From: Azadirachta indica
Taxonomy: Eukaryota; Streptophyta; Magnoliopsida; Sapindales; Meliaceae
DNA length: 64,000 nt
Direction: 5' to 3'
NCBI GenBank assembly: GCA_022749755.1
Contig: CM040453.1
Coordinates: 2,564,102 to 2,628,101, forward strand
Shown here: positions 27,421-37,849 of the stretch, piece by piece
Numbering within the stretch: position 1 is the first letter of the stretch
How the letters are laid out: each line of letters opens with the position of its first letter
Position numbers and translations under genes: made by a program
The notes under the pieces: generated by a model
Seen by the model: the letters and a program-made list of their open reading frames with translations, nothing else
Databases searched by the model: none
What the model was told of the DNA's origin: nothing

Positions 27421-28548
27421 ATGGCCAAAGCATTCGCATTCACATCAAAAGCAATTAAAGCAACAATCTACCTCTTGTTCCTAGCCATCACTCTCAGATG
27501 TGCAAGCTCAGCAAGAATCCTTGATGAGGTGGACCCTCAGACCCCAGTCATTGCTGACTTACCCGAATCATCCAACCCCGCTGCGACGACTGTCGTACCT
27601 CCTGCCACCACTTTTCCTAGCGGCCAGTTTCCAGCCACCACCCCGGCTGCCACTCCAGATGATGATTCTGACGTCCCAACGGAGGCTGAAGCTCCTGTCG
27701 TGTTAGCCCCACCCGTAGATGATGATGATGCGGCAGCACCTGTTGATGATGTGGCACCGTTACCGGGGCCCACGCCCACATTACCGAGTCCACTTGCGGC
27801 AGCTAGTGCCACGTCGGCACAACCGGGCCCAGAGGCTCCACCGATATTGTCATTTTTCATGCACGATGTTCTAGGTGGATCCCACCCAACAGCAAGGGTG
27901 GTAACAGGGATCATAGCCAGAACAGAAATCAACGGCATACCATTCTCCAAGGCCAACGACAATTTCTTCCCAGTTATCGGGGGGACCCCACTTCTCACTC
28001 CCAACAACCTTAACAACATCGTAAGCCCAAATAACGTCCCCTTCTTAACGGGCCTAAATGGTGCACAAGTCAGCACAGTTTTACAAAACACTGGCACTAG
28101 TAACCTTGTCGAAGGCGGCGGCAACCAACCTTTTGTCTCCGCTGGGCAGCTCCCCGGGGGAGCCTCTCTTCAGAAGCTCATGTTCGGCACCGTAACAGTG
28201 ATAGACGATGAACTCACCGAAGGCCACGAGCTGGGATCAGGCATTATTGGCAAAGCACAAGGGTTTTATTTAGCCAGCTCTTTGGATGGAACTAGCCAAA
28301 CTCTTGCATTGACTGCTTTATTACATGGAGGTGAACATGAACATGATATTCAGGATACCATTAGCTTCTTTGGGGTTCATCGAACGGCGTCGCATGATTC
28401 TCATATTTCAGTGATTGGTGGCACCGGAAAGTATGAGCACGCTAAGGGTTATGCGACCGTTGAGACAATCCATCAGGACGATCAGCACACAACGGACGGT
28501 GTGGATACAATTGTAAAGTTCAGTGTTTATCTCACTGATGATGAGTAA
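27421..28548 (+). CDS. Dirigent protein, ESB1/DIR10-like, with Pro/Ala/Thr-rich spacer
   Basis: A single-exon gene for 375 aa. I start at the ATG at 27421 because it gives a clear signal peptide (YLLFLAITLRCASSA, cut before RILDE at about residue 31); the open frame continues upstream but without an ATG in good context. Residues 32-140 are low-complexity Pro, Ala, Thr and Asp (repeated TTP, DDDDAA, PLPGPTPTLPSP), likely extracellular and possibly O-glycosylated. The segment ILSFFMHDVLGGSHPTARVVTG starts the dirigent part; the C-terminal barrel has LQKLMFGTVTVIDDELTEGHELG, GKAQGFYLASSLDGTSQT and VIGGTGKYEHAKGYATVE. This architecture is that of the ESB1 (DIR10) type, which organises Casparian-strip lignin in root endodermis; the root role is inferred. 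Confidence 0.92.
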   Translation: MAKAFAFTSKAIKATIYLLFLAITLRCASSARILDEVDPQTPVIADLPESSNPAATTVVPPATTFPSGQFPATTPAATPDDDSDVPTEAEAPVVLAPPVDDDDAAAPVDDVAPLPGPTPTLPSPLAAASATSAQPGPEAPPILSFFMHDVLGGSHPTARVVTGIIARTEINGIPFSKANDNFFPVIGGTPLLTPNNLNNIVSPNNVPFLTGLNGAQVSTVLQNTGTSNLVEGGGNQPFVSAGQLPGGASLQKLMFGTVTVIDDELTEGHELGSGIIGKAQGFYLASSLDGTSQTLALTALLHGGEHEHDIQDTISFFGVHRTASHDSHISVIGGTGKYEHAKGYATVETIHQDDQHTTDGVDTIVKFSVYLTDDE

Positions 28549-29592
28549 TGTGTTCACTAATTGTTTTTGTGTGAGAGTTTGAGTGTTTAGATATTCTCAT
28601 GTTATGTGTCTTGAGAAATGTTGAAGTGTCTGGAATCGACCGAGAAATGTTGTTGTATTAATTAATGGTGTTGTGATTAATAGTCGAAATTTCTTTCTGG
28701 GTTATTCTTGTCTTGTTGTTTTATTAAAAAATCTCTTTGCTGAAATTTATTTTCATCTAAAAATTAATTTACTATTAATTATACTACAAAATATAAACTA
28801 ATTAAATTGGTAAAATAAAAAATGTAATAAAAAATTTAATATATCTTATATATTTTGTCCTTCAGCGATAAACTAATATGAAATACTATAAGAATCTTTC
28901 AGCACAGCACATATATAAGATTAAAATTTTGAAGATTTTGTGGCATCCTCTTGTTTTAACTATTTACTTCAATTTTTATTTTCCTATAATAAAATTAAGG
29001 ATATATCTAACATTGGCTTCCCTTGAGATTTTGAAGTCAGAAGTGCTTGTAAAGTAAAATTAATTAATGATGTAAAATATAAGTGGAGGAGGTGTGGAGC
29101 TGTAAAATATTAATTAGCTTCTATAACTATTATTAGTATTTGCTAAATATTTATATATGTAAAAATACAACGGATGTAAAATATATATGGTAAACGATAT
29201 AGAGCACAAGTAAAGGAAATAAACCCTCGATTTTCACTTTCTTGCAACGAAATTGAACAAAGATAAAGGTAAACAAATGTAAATGAAATTAAAGCTTAAA
29301 ATGATACAGAGAGTAACAGAGATCGATCGAGCTTGTAAAATAAATCAACTCATCAATCGTTGATATATAGAAATTACTCTATCGATCATATATAACTCAA
29401 TGTAATGAATGTTTATTCATCTGGCAATAGTAAAATATATAAAATGCAAGACCTTGTACATATATATATATATATATATATTCAACGCCACGTTGAATAT
29501 TCATCCAAAAGTTTTTATTTTTAGCAAAAAGACGTCAAATATTCAAAATAAAATATTAAAAGAGGAGAGCATCCAGTGAAGTGAACTTAAGT
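28549..29592. other. Spacer, dirigent 2 to sulfotransferase pseudogene
   Basis: About 200 bases of probable 3' UTR are followed by AT-rich sequence with a TA tract at about 29458-29480. Nothing else is seen. Confidence 0.65.
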
Positions 29593-30630
29593 TCATGCTT
29601 CAAAATGGAGACCGGAGCCTTGTAGTGTTATGCGTGTAATTTCATCTAGGCACTGCTTCATCTCGGGCGTGAAGTAGTTCTTCCAATCCCCAACAACACC
29701 AAGCCCGAAATATACACTGTTGTGTATAGTCAAATGAGAAAGCTTACCATTTTTGTTCGCCTCTAAATTTTTTAGCCTTTCCAAGCTTGATTTCCATACT
29801 ACTTTATGCACCTCATCTTCATTAACAAATAGCCTTCCAAGAAATGAAGCTAGCATTTTCACCTCACCATTGGGATCTCTTTTTAGATCTTAATACTTCA
29901 AAAACAATATCTTGTTTGGCATTTTCAAGCTGTCTGACCAATACTGTTAAACGTGATCAAAATATGGTCCATAGTAGTGAATTCCATTACAGAAGTCATC
30001 AAACGCTTTTTCAAAAGTATATGGTACCAGTTCTTGTCTAAATTTGTTAAAGAAATGCCACGATGAAACTAAAGTATCCATAGGATTTCGGGTTATGTAA
30101 ACGATTTTGCAATCTGAATTTTTAATTGAATCTGGCAGAGAAGTAAAAGGCAAATGGGTATGAAAGATTCTAGGAGATGGCATAGCTAAGAGATCATCAG
30201 GATGAATGTTCCCTTGCCCCAAACGAGACTCTAAGGTAAATATACGAGCATGCGGCATATCATCATCATTATCATGAGCACAACCAGATTGCATGATGTT
30301 AGCAGTGAGGGCCTATAGTCATGTAGATCCTGTTTTCATAGAAGAGGCCAATATAACATCGTCAGGTCGTGCTTCATATTTTGATTGAAAGTCTAACATA
30401 CCTTTTATCAGGATGGCATTATACCAAAAGCCTTCCCATTTATAGAGCTCGGTGTTTTCCCAGAAAGTTTGTTTTGGAAGTTGATCAAGCGCGTCTCGAT
30501 CCAAACACGAATCTGAAGACTTTGTAGCCATGAATGACAACAATTGAATATCAGATTGATGAGTTTTTAATTTGTTAGCTTCCAATTCAGTGCCATCAAA
30601 ATATATAGAAGTAGTTAGTTGCCAAGTCAT
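29593..30630 (-). pseudogene. Cytosolic sulfotransferase, four nonsense codons
   Basis: One continuous frame, interrupted by stops, encodes a plant soluble sulfotransferase of near-normal length (about 345 codons). Recognisable parts in order are the N-terminal WENTELYKWEGFWY, the PAPS 5'-phosphosulfate loop region SSMKTGST, the catalytic His in FHTHLPF, the 3'-phosphate motif YITRNPMDTLVSSWHFFNK and the C-terminal VGDWKNYFTPEM with a GSG. Stops are TGA at 30319-30321 (where the loop normally has Trp), TAG at 30313-30315, TAA at 29947-29949 and TAA at 29890-29892. No frameshift is needed. These enzymes transfer sulfate from PAPS to flavonoids, hormones or glucosinolate precursors in the cytosol; this copy cannot be full length. 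It lies between dirigent genes 2 and 3. Confidence 0.93.
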
Positions 30631-31373
30631 TGGTACATTTAAATATATAGATATATTTTAAGTGATGTGATATTTATTAATAAAATAATTTAATGTTTAT
30701 AATTTATAAAATACCGTATTATATTATTTTCACTGATAAATACTACATTATTTGACCTAAATAAATTTGAAATTACTAATACTTAAAAAGGTAACAGATC
30801 TAATATTAATTTTTTAATTATTTATTTTTTCTGATTTAATTTTTTTTTATTACCATTGATAAAGATTAGTTCTAACCTAATTCAACGACAAGATCTAAAG
30901 AATTTCAAACAAAAGATATTTTGTGTTATAATACTGTCAGCCATTTCTTACCTTGCAAGCTGTATTATATTGTTAATATCAAATAATTAAAATATTTTTA
31001 GTGAATTATTTTGTAATTAATGATATATTTTCAATTTTATTATGGAATTTGTGTGTAAAAAATATGTCGTTACTTGCTACACTTTTATCTCTCCCTCTTT
31101 ATTTAATATCGATATGATTCACGTGTTCCTTAACCATAATATGGAATTAACTTGATCCATAAGCAACTTGCAGATGATCAAATTTGGTCAAATCAAGTTC
31201 TATTAATAGATTTTTCTTTATAATGATGCATCGTGCAATATTTTTTCAAATCCAAATTGAAGAAACTATTTCACGATTAAAGATTTAAAGAGAAACAGAC
31301 TGCAAATTCCTCATCTCTCCCATGCATGCACACATTACAAACACACACCACTGATTAAGTTTCTCAAGCATAT
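30631..31373. other. Spacer, sulfotransferase pseudogene to dirigent 3
   Basis: AT-rich sequence; the right end is probable 3' UTR of the minus-strand dirigent copy. No gene is seen. Confidence 0.6.
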
Positions 31374-32295
31374 TTAATAAGCAATATAAACAGTGAATTC
31401 CAGCAGAGTCTCAACCCCATCAGTTTCATGCTGATTAATTACTGGTATGGTCTTAACAGTGGCGAACCCCTTTGCATTTACATACTTTCCAGTACCGCCC
31501 ATGATCGCCAGCTGAGACTCCGAGACAGCCGTCCTATGAACCCCGAAAAAGCTCAGACTGTCAACGTAGTGTCCTTCAGCAAACATCGTCGTAAATGCCA
31601 TAGTCTGGCTAGTTCCGTCGACTGAACTAGCTATGTAAAATCCTTGTGCCTTGCCCAAAAATTGTGACCCTAGCTCATGCCCTTCGGTTAGCTCGTCGTC
31701 AATGACGGTCATGGTGCCGAACATTAGCTTTTGCAGCACAGACCCGGATGCGAGTTGGCCGTCGTTGGCAATTGGTAAGTTGATTCCATTGTTGTTGAAA
31801 TTGTTGCCACTGTTTTGTACCACATTTTGTGTGACGCCACTTAGGCCTGTGAGGAATGGTACGTTGTTGTTGTTTAATAAGACCGATGTTGCCATTACTT
31901 GCGGGTACTCCATTGTCTAGAGGAAGGTTTGCACCATTGGGCTTGATAAAAGGGACTTGGCCGCTCAACGCAGGGTTGTTGACTACGCCGGTGATGGCCA
32001 GAGCCGAGGGGTTGGAGCCCCCGAGAATGTCATGCATGAAGAAGGTAAGTGTGTGGGCGTCAGGTTTGGCAACAGTGGCAGTAGCTGCCACAGTAGGATT
32101 AGGTTGTGTGGATGATGGTGTGTTGGCAGCTGGTGTCGAGACGGGGTTTGATAATGGCTGTGAGGGAGCAGCTGGGTCCGACTGCTCATCGAGAATTCGA
32201 GCCGATGAGACAGATAACATGGCACCAAAAGTAAGGAACAATATTAGATGTGTTGTAGCATTTGCGGTGATGGAAATGAGTTTGTGGGTTTCCAT
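31374..32295 (-). pseudogene. Dirigent protein copy 3, frameshifted (ESB1-like)
   Basis: The ATG at 32295 gives a signal peptide (ILFLTFGAMLSVSSA then RILDE, as in the neighbour at 27421), a Pro/Thr/Ala spacer and TLTFFMHDILGGSNPSALAITG. This frame continues past 31880, but dirigent homology switches to another frame between about 31862 and 31900, in a short AAC-repeat segment, and then runs to the stop at 31374 with VPFLTGLSG, LQKLMFGTMTVIDDELTEGHELG, GKAQGFYIASSVDG and MGGTGKYVNAKGFATVK. A single extra base near 31890 explains it. Both halves are otherwise intact, so this is either a very young pseudogene, an allele, or a sequencing error. A TATA-like TATATATA lies at 32384-32391. Confidence 0.88.
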
Positions 32296-32809
32296 ACTAT
32301 TGTTTCTGAGAGAAAATAAATCTTAGTTTGAAAAAATGTTCTTGCGTATTTGGATGATGGATTGGAGGGAAAGGAAGTGATTGTATATATAGATTGAGGT
32401 TAATTTTGAATAGGAGTTGATGAGATGGAGTTGGTGATTTGGTGTAGCCTTCGGTTATTTTAGTTAAAAAAGAGTCCTATTGGAGTAGAGAAAGTGGAGA
32501 AGGATGAATATTTGGAGCAGGGGCCAGGGGTTTAGTTAGCTCACCTGAACAACCCAAAGTTTACTTATTAATAATTAATACGTGTGAATTATTTATATAT
32601 AAGACTGTTTGTACAGGGTGTGTCTGTATTAAGGTTCGGTATGAGATTATGATATACATTATATATATATATATATATATATATAGTACATGTCCAATTT
32701 GAATATGATACTGCTTAACTTAATGTGTGTGTATATGTGCAATATTAATTTCCTCATAAATCTTTGAAAGAATAATTAATATCGACTTTTTTAAACTTGC
32801 AAAACCTAA
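32296..32809. other. Promoter region of dirigent copy 3 and spacer
   Basis: It contains the leader and TATA box (32384-32391) of the minus-strand gene, an AT tract at about 32660-32684, and ends in the CCTAA target site (32805-32809) of the gypsy element. Confidence 0.65.
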
Positions 32810-33087
32810 TGATGTAGGACAACCTGACTAGTGTTTTTCTTTAATTTTTATTTTTAATATTTAGCTTCTTTTATTTTTTTTTGATAGGAATTCTTTTTCT
32901 TTATTTAAGTAGGTTTAGGTTTTCTTTTTTTGGTAGAAGTTCTTTTTCCTTATTTAAGTAGGTTTAGATTTTCTCTATTATAAATAGAGGGCCCACAGTA
33001 TTGTTTGGACACCTTTCTTTTAATAAAATTTCATTCAAAAACTTTTGAAACTTTAGTTTCGTTTATTTTTGCATTTTCGCTTCGTCA
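32810..33087 (+). repeat. Gypsy 5' LTR
   Basis: It starts TGATGTAGG and ends CGTCA. It contains an internal near-repeat of TTATTTAAGTAGGTTTAG (about 32901 and 32952) and a TATAAATAGAGG promoter at about 32980-32992. Confidence 0.95.
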
Positions 33088-33089
33088 AT

Positions 33090-33101
33090 TGGTATCAGAG
33101 C
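33090..33101 (+). other. Primer-binding site of gypsy element
   Basis: TGGTATCAGAGC, two bases after the LTR, is the exact consensus complementary to the 3' end of plant initiator methionine tRNA. Confidence 0.95.
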
Positions 33102-33111
33102 AGGAATTGCA

Positions 33112-36100
33112 ATGGTGCGCAACAGCGATACGGAAAGCAACCATCCTGCTGACGATGTTCAGGGGTGCAGGAACTAACAGTGGAGGCTATTCGTGCAATA
33201 GCTGTAGAAGCTGGGAGGGCAGCCGTTAGTGAATTCACTCAAACCATTCGTCAAGAATTAACAAATTTTGATCGAAGGTTGGAGAGGTTGGAACTAGGCG
33301 GCAACAAGATGGTTGAGCATGAGCGTAGAGGGACAGACGGGATCCTGCCCCGTGATCCGACGCCAGTGCCGCAACCACTTGGCATTATTAACGACAAAAC
33401 TCAGAGGTATGAGGATTCAGATGATGATATAATTGAGCAAGGTTCTGTCAGGACACGTGAAAGTGGAAATTATGGTGATTATAAAGTAAATTTAGATCTT
33501 TCTGTGTTTAAAGGGAGTTTGCACATAGAAAACTTTCTTGATTAGTTGGCAGATGTTGAGAATTTTTTTGATTATATGAATATTTCTGATGAAAGGAAAG
33601 TAAAATTAGTAGCCATGAAGTTAAAAGGGGGTGCATCCGCTTGGTGGCAGCAGGTTCAGAATAAACGACGGCGTGAAGGAAAAGACATAATTAGGTCTTG
33701 GGAGCGCATGAAACAGAAGATGAAGGCTCAGTATTTGCCCTCTAATTATGAGCAGGATTTATTTAAGCAATTAAATAATTACCGACAGGGAAATCGTTCA
33801 GTCGACGAGTATGCTGAAGAATTCCATAGGTTATGTTCTAGGAACAACTTGAAGGAGTCAAAATCACAATTGGTTGCCAGATTCATTGGAGAGTTACGAA
33901 CTGACATACAAGACCAGCTTGACATGTATACAATTTGGGATTTTTCTGAAGCTGTGAGTAAGGTAAGGAAGCTGGAGAGACAATTAAAACGAGTTGTTAT
34001 TAAACCGCAAGTTGCAACACGACAGTTTTCGACTTCACCAAATCCGGTACCACAAAATAAAGGTATAGCACCAAATATGGGTGGAGGAGAAACTAGGCAA
34101 AGGGGTAATTTTGCTAACCCGCGAACTATTCAGCAACAAACTAGTAACCCGTATGTGAAGCCAATGCCAAGCAAATGTTATAGATGTCAACAGCCTGAAC
34201 ATAGTTCTAATGAATGTCTGAAATGGGGGAAAAATAAGGGTGTGACGTATTATGTGGACGCTGCAGTAAAAGGTGAAGAAGGCGAATATGAAGACGGGGA
34301 AGAGGTTGATGTGGTTAATGGTGATGAAGGAGAAGCCGTTTCTTTTATTGTGCAGAAGCTATTACTGACATCTAAAACAGAAGAGGAGACACAACGAAAT
34401 AAGATTTTTCGTACGAAGGGAACAATTAAGAATAAAATGTGCAAGGTGATAATTGACAGCGGTAGTAGTGAAAATATAGTCTCTAAGGCATTAGTAAATG
34501 CTTTGGATTTGCCTATGGAAAAACAGGCGTCACCCTACAAAATTGGCTGGATTAAGAAAGGAACTAAAACGCGCGTAACTGAAATATGTAAATTTTCTTT
34601 TTCGATTGGAAAGTATTATAAAAGTGATGTGTTGTGTGATGTCGTGGATATGGATGCATGCCATGTGTTGCTCGAAAGGTCATGGCAATATGATGTTGAT
34701 GCGATATATAGAGGACGTCGAAACATTTATGAGTTTTGGTGGGATGGGAAGAAAATAGTATTGATGCCAATGAGTGAAACTAAAGAAGGGCAGAAGGTTC
34801 CTGGAGTAGAGGGGACAAACTTTTTAACTGTAATGGAAGGACATATGAAAGAAAATTGTGAGGGTTGTATGATGGTAGCAAAGGATGAGGAATTAGAACC
34901 AATGGTGAAGATTCCAGAGATCGTACAGCCATTATTGTCTGAATTTTCCGATGTAGTTCCAGAGGAGATGCCAAATGGGTTACCACCTATGCGAGATATA
35001 CAACATAGCATTGATTTTGTGCTTGGAGCCAGTTATCCCAATTTGCCACATTATAGAATGAGTCCTAAGGAGCATGAAATTTTGCAGAAGCAGGTGGATG
35101 AGCTACTTAAGAAAGGGGGTTTATTAGGGAGAGCAAAAGTCCTTGTGCAGTTCCCGCGCTTCTAGTCCCTAAAAAGGATGGTAGTTGGTGGATGTGCGTA
35201 GATAGCAGAGCAATTAACAGAATAACCATTAGGTATCGATTTCCAATCCCACGGTTACAAGATATGCTAGATCAGCTTAGAGAAGCAAAAGTGTTTTCCA
35301 AACTTGACTTGCGTAGTGGTTATCATCAAATTCGCATCAAACCTTCAAATGAGTGGAAGACAGCATTCAAGACTAAAGAGGGATTGTATGAATGGATGGT
35401 AATGCCTTTCAGTTTGTCAAATGCACCAAGCACTTTTATGCGGCTTATGAATCAGGTATTGAAACCTTTTGCTTTCAAATTTGTTGTGGTATATTTTGAT
35501 GATATCTTAATTTATAGTAGTGATGAGGAGAGTCATTTGGTTCATTTGAGGGAGGTGTTCAAAGTACTTAGGAAAAATAAGTTATTTGTCAACTTAAAAA
35601 AATGTAATTTTATGCAGCGAAATTTAGTATTTTTGGGGTTTGTAGTTGGGGCTGACGGCATTACAGTTGATGAGTTTAAGGTTAAGGCAATTCGAGAATG
35701 GCCTACACCAAAGACTGTCGGGGAAGTAAGGAGTTTTCATGAATTAGCGACATTTTATCGTCGGTTCATTCGTGACTTTAGCACCATCGCAGCACCTATT
35801 ACTAAGTGTTTGAAGAAGGGAAAGTTTAATTGGAGTGATGAGCAAAATAAGAGTTTTGACATCTTGAAAGAAAAACTTTGTATGGCTCCTGTATTGGCAT
35901 TAGCTAACTTTGATAAGATATTTTGAGATGGAGTGTGATGCTTTGGGAATAGGTATTGGTGCTGTTCTCAGTCAAGAAGGTAGACCTATTTAGTATTTTA
36001 GCGAAAAGTTATGTGACGCTAGACAAAAATGGTCTACGTATGACCAAGAATTTTATGCAGTATTCAGGGCATTAATGCATTGGGAGCATTACTTGATTCA

Positions 36101-37575
36101 GAGGGAGTTTGTGCTTTATAGTGATCACCAGGCATTGAAGTATATCAATAGTCAACATCATTTAAATAAAATACATGTTAGGTGGGTGTCATTTATGCAG
36201 AAATTTACGTTTGTATTGAAGCATAAGTCTGGGCAACAGAATAAGGTAGCTAATGCTTTGAGTAGGCGAGCTACTTTGTTGGTCACTTTGAGTAATGAAA
36301 TAATTGGATTTGAGGTAGTGAAAGACCAATATACAACTGATAAAGATTTCCACATCATTTGGGATCAGTGTAATCATAATCAGCGAGCAGCAGATTTTCT
36401 TATTCATGACGGATATCTGTTTAAAGCCAACCAGTTATACATTCCTCGTTGTTCATTACGAGAGCAGTTAATACGGGAATTACATGGTGGCGGTTTGGCT
36501 GGTCATGTGGGGCGAGACAAGACAATCGCTTTGGTGGAAGAGAGGTATTATTGGCCGCAACTTAAATGAGATGTAGGAAGAATTGTGCGGTAGTGCCAAG
36601 TGTGCCAAGTTGCTAAGGGACAGGTTCAGAACACTGAATTGTATACGCCATTACCCGTGCCTGAAAATATTTGGGAGGATGTGTCAATGGATTTTGTGCT
36701 AGGATTACCGCGTACCCAACGAGGTAATGATTCTGTGTTTGTTGTTGTGGATCGTTTTTCAAAGATGACACATTTTATTGCTTGTAAGAAAACTGGTGAT
36801 GCAACTTATGTGGCGGGATTATACTTTAAGGAAGTGGTTCGTCTACATGGTATTCCTAAATTTATTACTTCAGATAGGGATGTCAAATTTTTTAGTCATT
36901 TTTGACGTACTTTATGGGGGAAATTTGATACGAAGTTGCAGTACAATAGTGCTTTTCACCCTCAAACTGATGGGCAAACAGAGGTGGTTAATCGCACATT
37001 AGGAAACATGTTGCATTGTATTTGTGGGGAGAAACCTAGGCAATAGGATGCAGTGTTGCCTCAAGTAGAATTTGCTTATAATAATATGATGAATCGTTCG
37101 ACTGGGAAAACTCCATTTGAGGTGGTTTATTTGCAGCCACCTCGTCATGTATTGGACCTAGTAACTTTACTAGCGTTACCAGAGATTAATAGGGCTGCAG
37201 AAAACATGGCAGAACAGGTACAAAAAATACAAGAGGAGGTTCGTGCTAGATTGGAAGCTGCCAACAAGAAATACAAAAAAGACGCAGATCAACAATGAAG
37301 ACAGAAGGTATTTCGGGAAGGAGATCTTGTCATGGCTTATTTGCGCAAAAGTCGATTTCCTGGGATTCGTAGTAAATTGCAGAACAGAAAGTATGGGTCA
37401 TTTTGTATCGCAAAGAAGATTAATGATAATGCCTATGTGTTACAACTGCCGAATGATTGGAATATCTCAAACACTTTTAATGTAGCAGATATATACGAGT
37501 ATCAAGAAGATGAAGTGTTATACCCAGAGAACTTAAAGACAAGTTCATTTTCAAGTGGCAGGGAGCTAATGTAGG
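33112..37575 (+). pseudogene. Gypsy gag-pol with multiple stops and frameshifts
   Basis: Gag carries a CX2CX4HX4C knuckle near 34174-34215. Protease has DSGSS near 34457; reverse transcriptase has the catalytic YFDD near 35493; RNase H spans about 35925-36270; integrase has the zinc-binding region near 36500-36610 and the core from 36690. The likely original ATG at 33112 is out of frame with the rest of gag. Stops lie at 33543, 35991, 36567, 36591, 36903, 37044 and 37296, and frameshifts lie in a G run at 35115-35119 and a T run at 35919-35923. All seven stops are TAG or TGA, never TAA, as expected from C-to-T or G-to-A changes in CAG, CGA or TGG codons. Confidence 0.93.
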
Positions 37576-37844
37576 ACAACCTGACTAGTGTTTTTCTTTA
37601 ATTTTTATTTTTAATATTTGACTCTTTTTTTTTTTTTTTGGTAGGAATTCTTTTTCCTTATTTAAGTAGGTTTAGGTTTTCTCTTTTTGGTAGAAGTTTT
37701 TTTTCCTTATTTAAGTAGGTTTAGGTTTTCTCTATTATAAATAGAGGGTCTACAGTATTGTTTGGACACCTTTCTTTTAATAAAATTTCATTCAAAAACT
37801 TTTGAAACTTTAGTTTCGTTTATTTTTGCGTTTCCGCTTCGTCA
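37567..37844 (+). repeat. Gypsy 3' LTR
   Basis: It matches the 5' LTR along its full length with about 95 percent identity by hand count; it starts TAATG instead of TGATG. A purine-rich stretch (GGCAGGGAG) just upstream may be the polypurine tract. Confidence 0.95.
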
Positions 37845-37849
37845 CCTAA

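Larger units (their letters stand above)
32810..37844 (+). mobile_element. Ty3/gypsy LTR retrotransposon, full structure, coding-dead
   Basis: Two 278-base LTRs (32810-33087 and 37567-37844) flank gag, protease, reverse transcriptase, RNase H and integrase in gypsy order. The 5-bp sequence CCTAA occurs immediately before (32805-32809) and after (37845-37849), a clean target-site duplication. The LTRs differ at about 15 positions by my hand count, nearly all transitions, so the insertion is fairly young. The short LTRs and an integrase tail ending in a NVADIYEY-type module without a clear chromodomain suggest a chromovirus-like lineage such as Reina; lineage is uncertain. Frame breaks are listed under the coding region. 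Confidence 0.96.

Noticed and set aside
27537..28124. 195-codon minus-strand open frame across dirigent gene 2
   Set aside because: Ala/Gly/Thr-rich antisense of the low-complexity spacer; no independent evidence.
31880..31913. An intron explaining the frame change in dirigent copy 3
   Set aside because: The homology runs straight across without a gap large enough for an intron and no GT-AG pair fits; a one-base indel is simpler.
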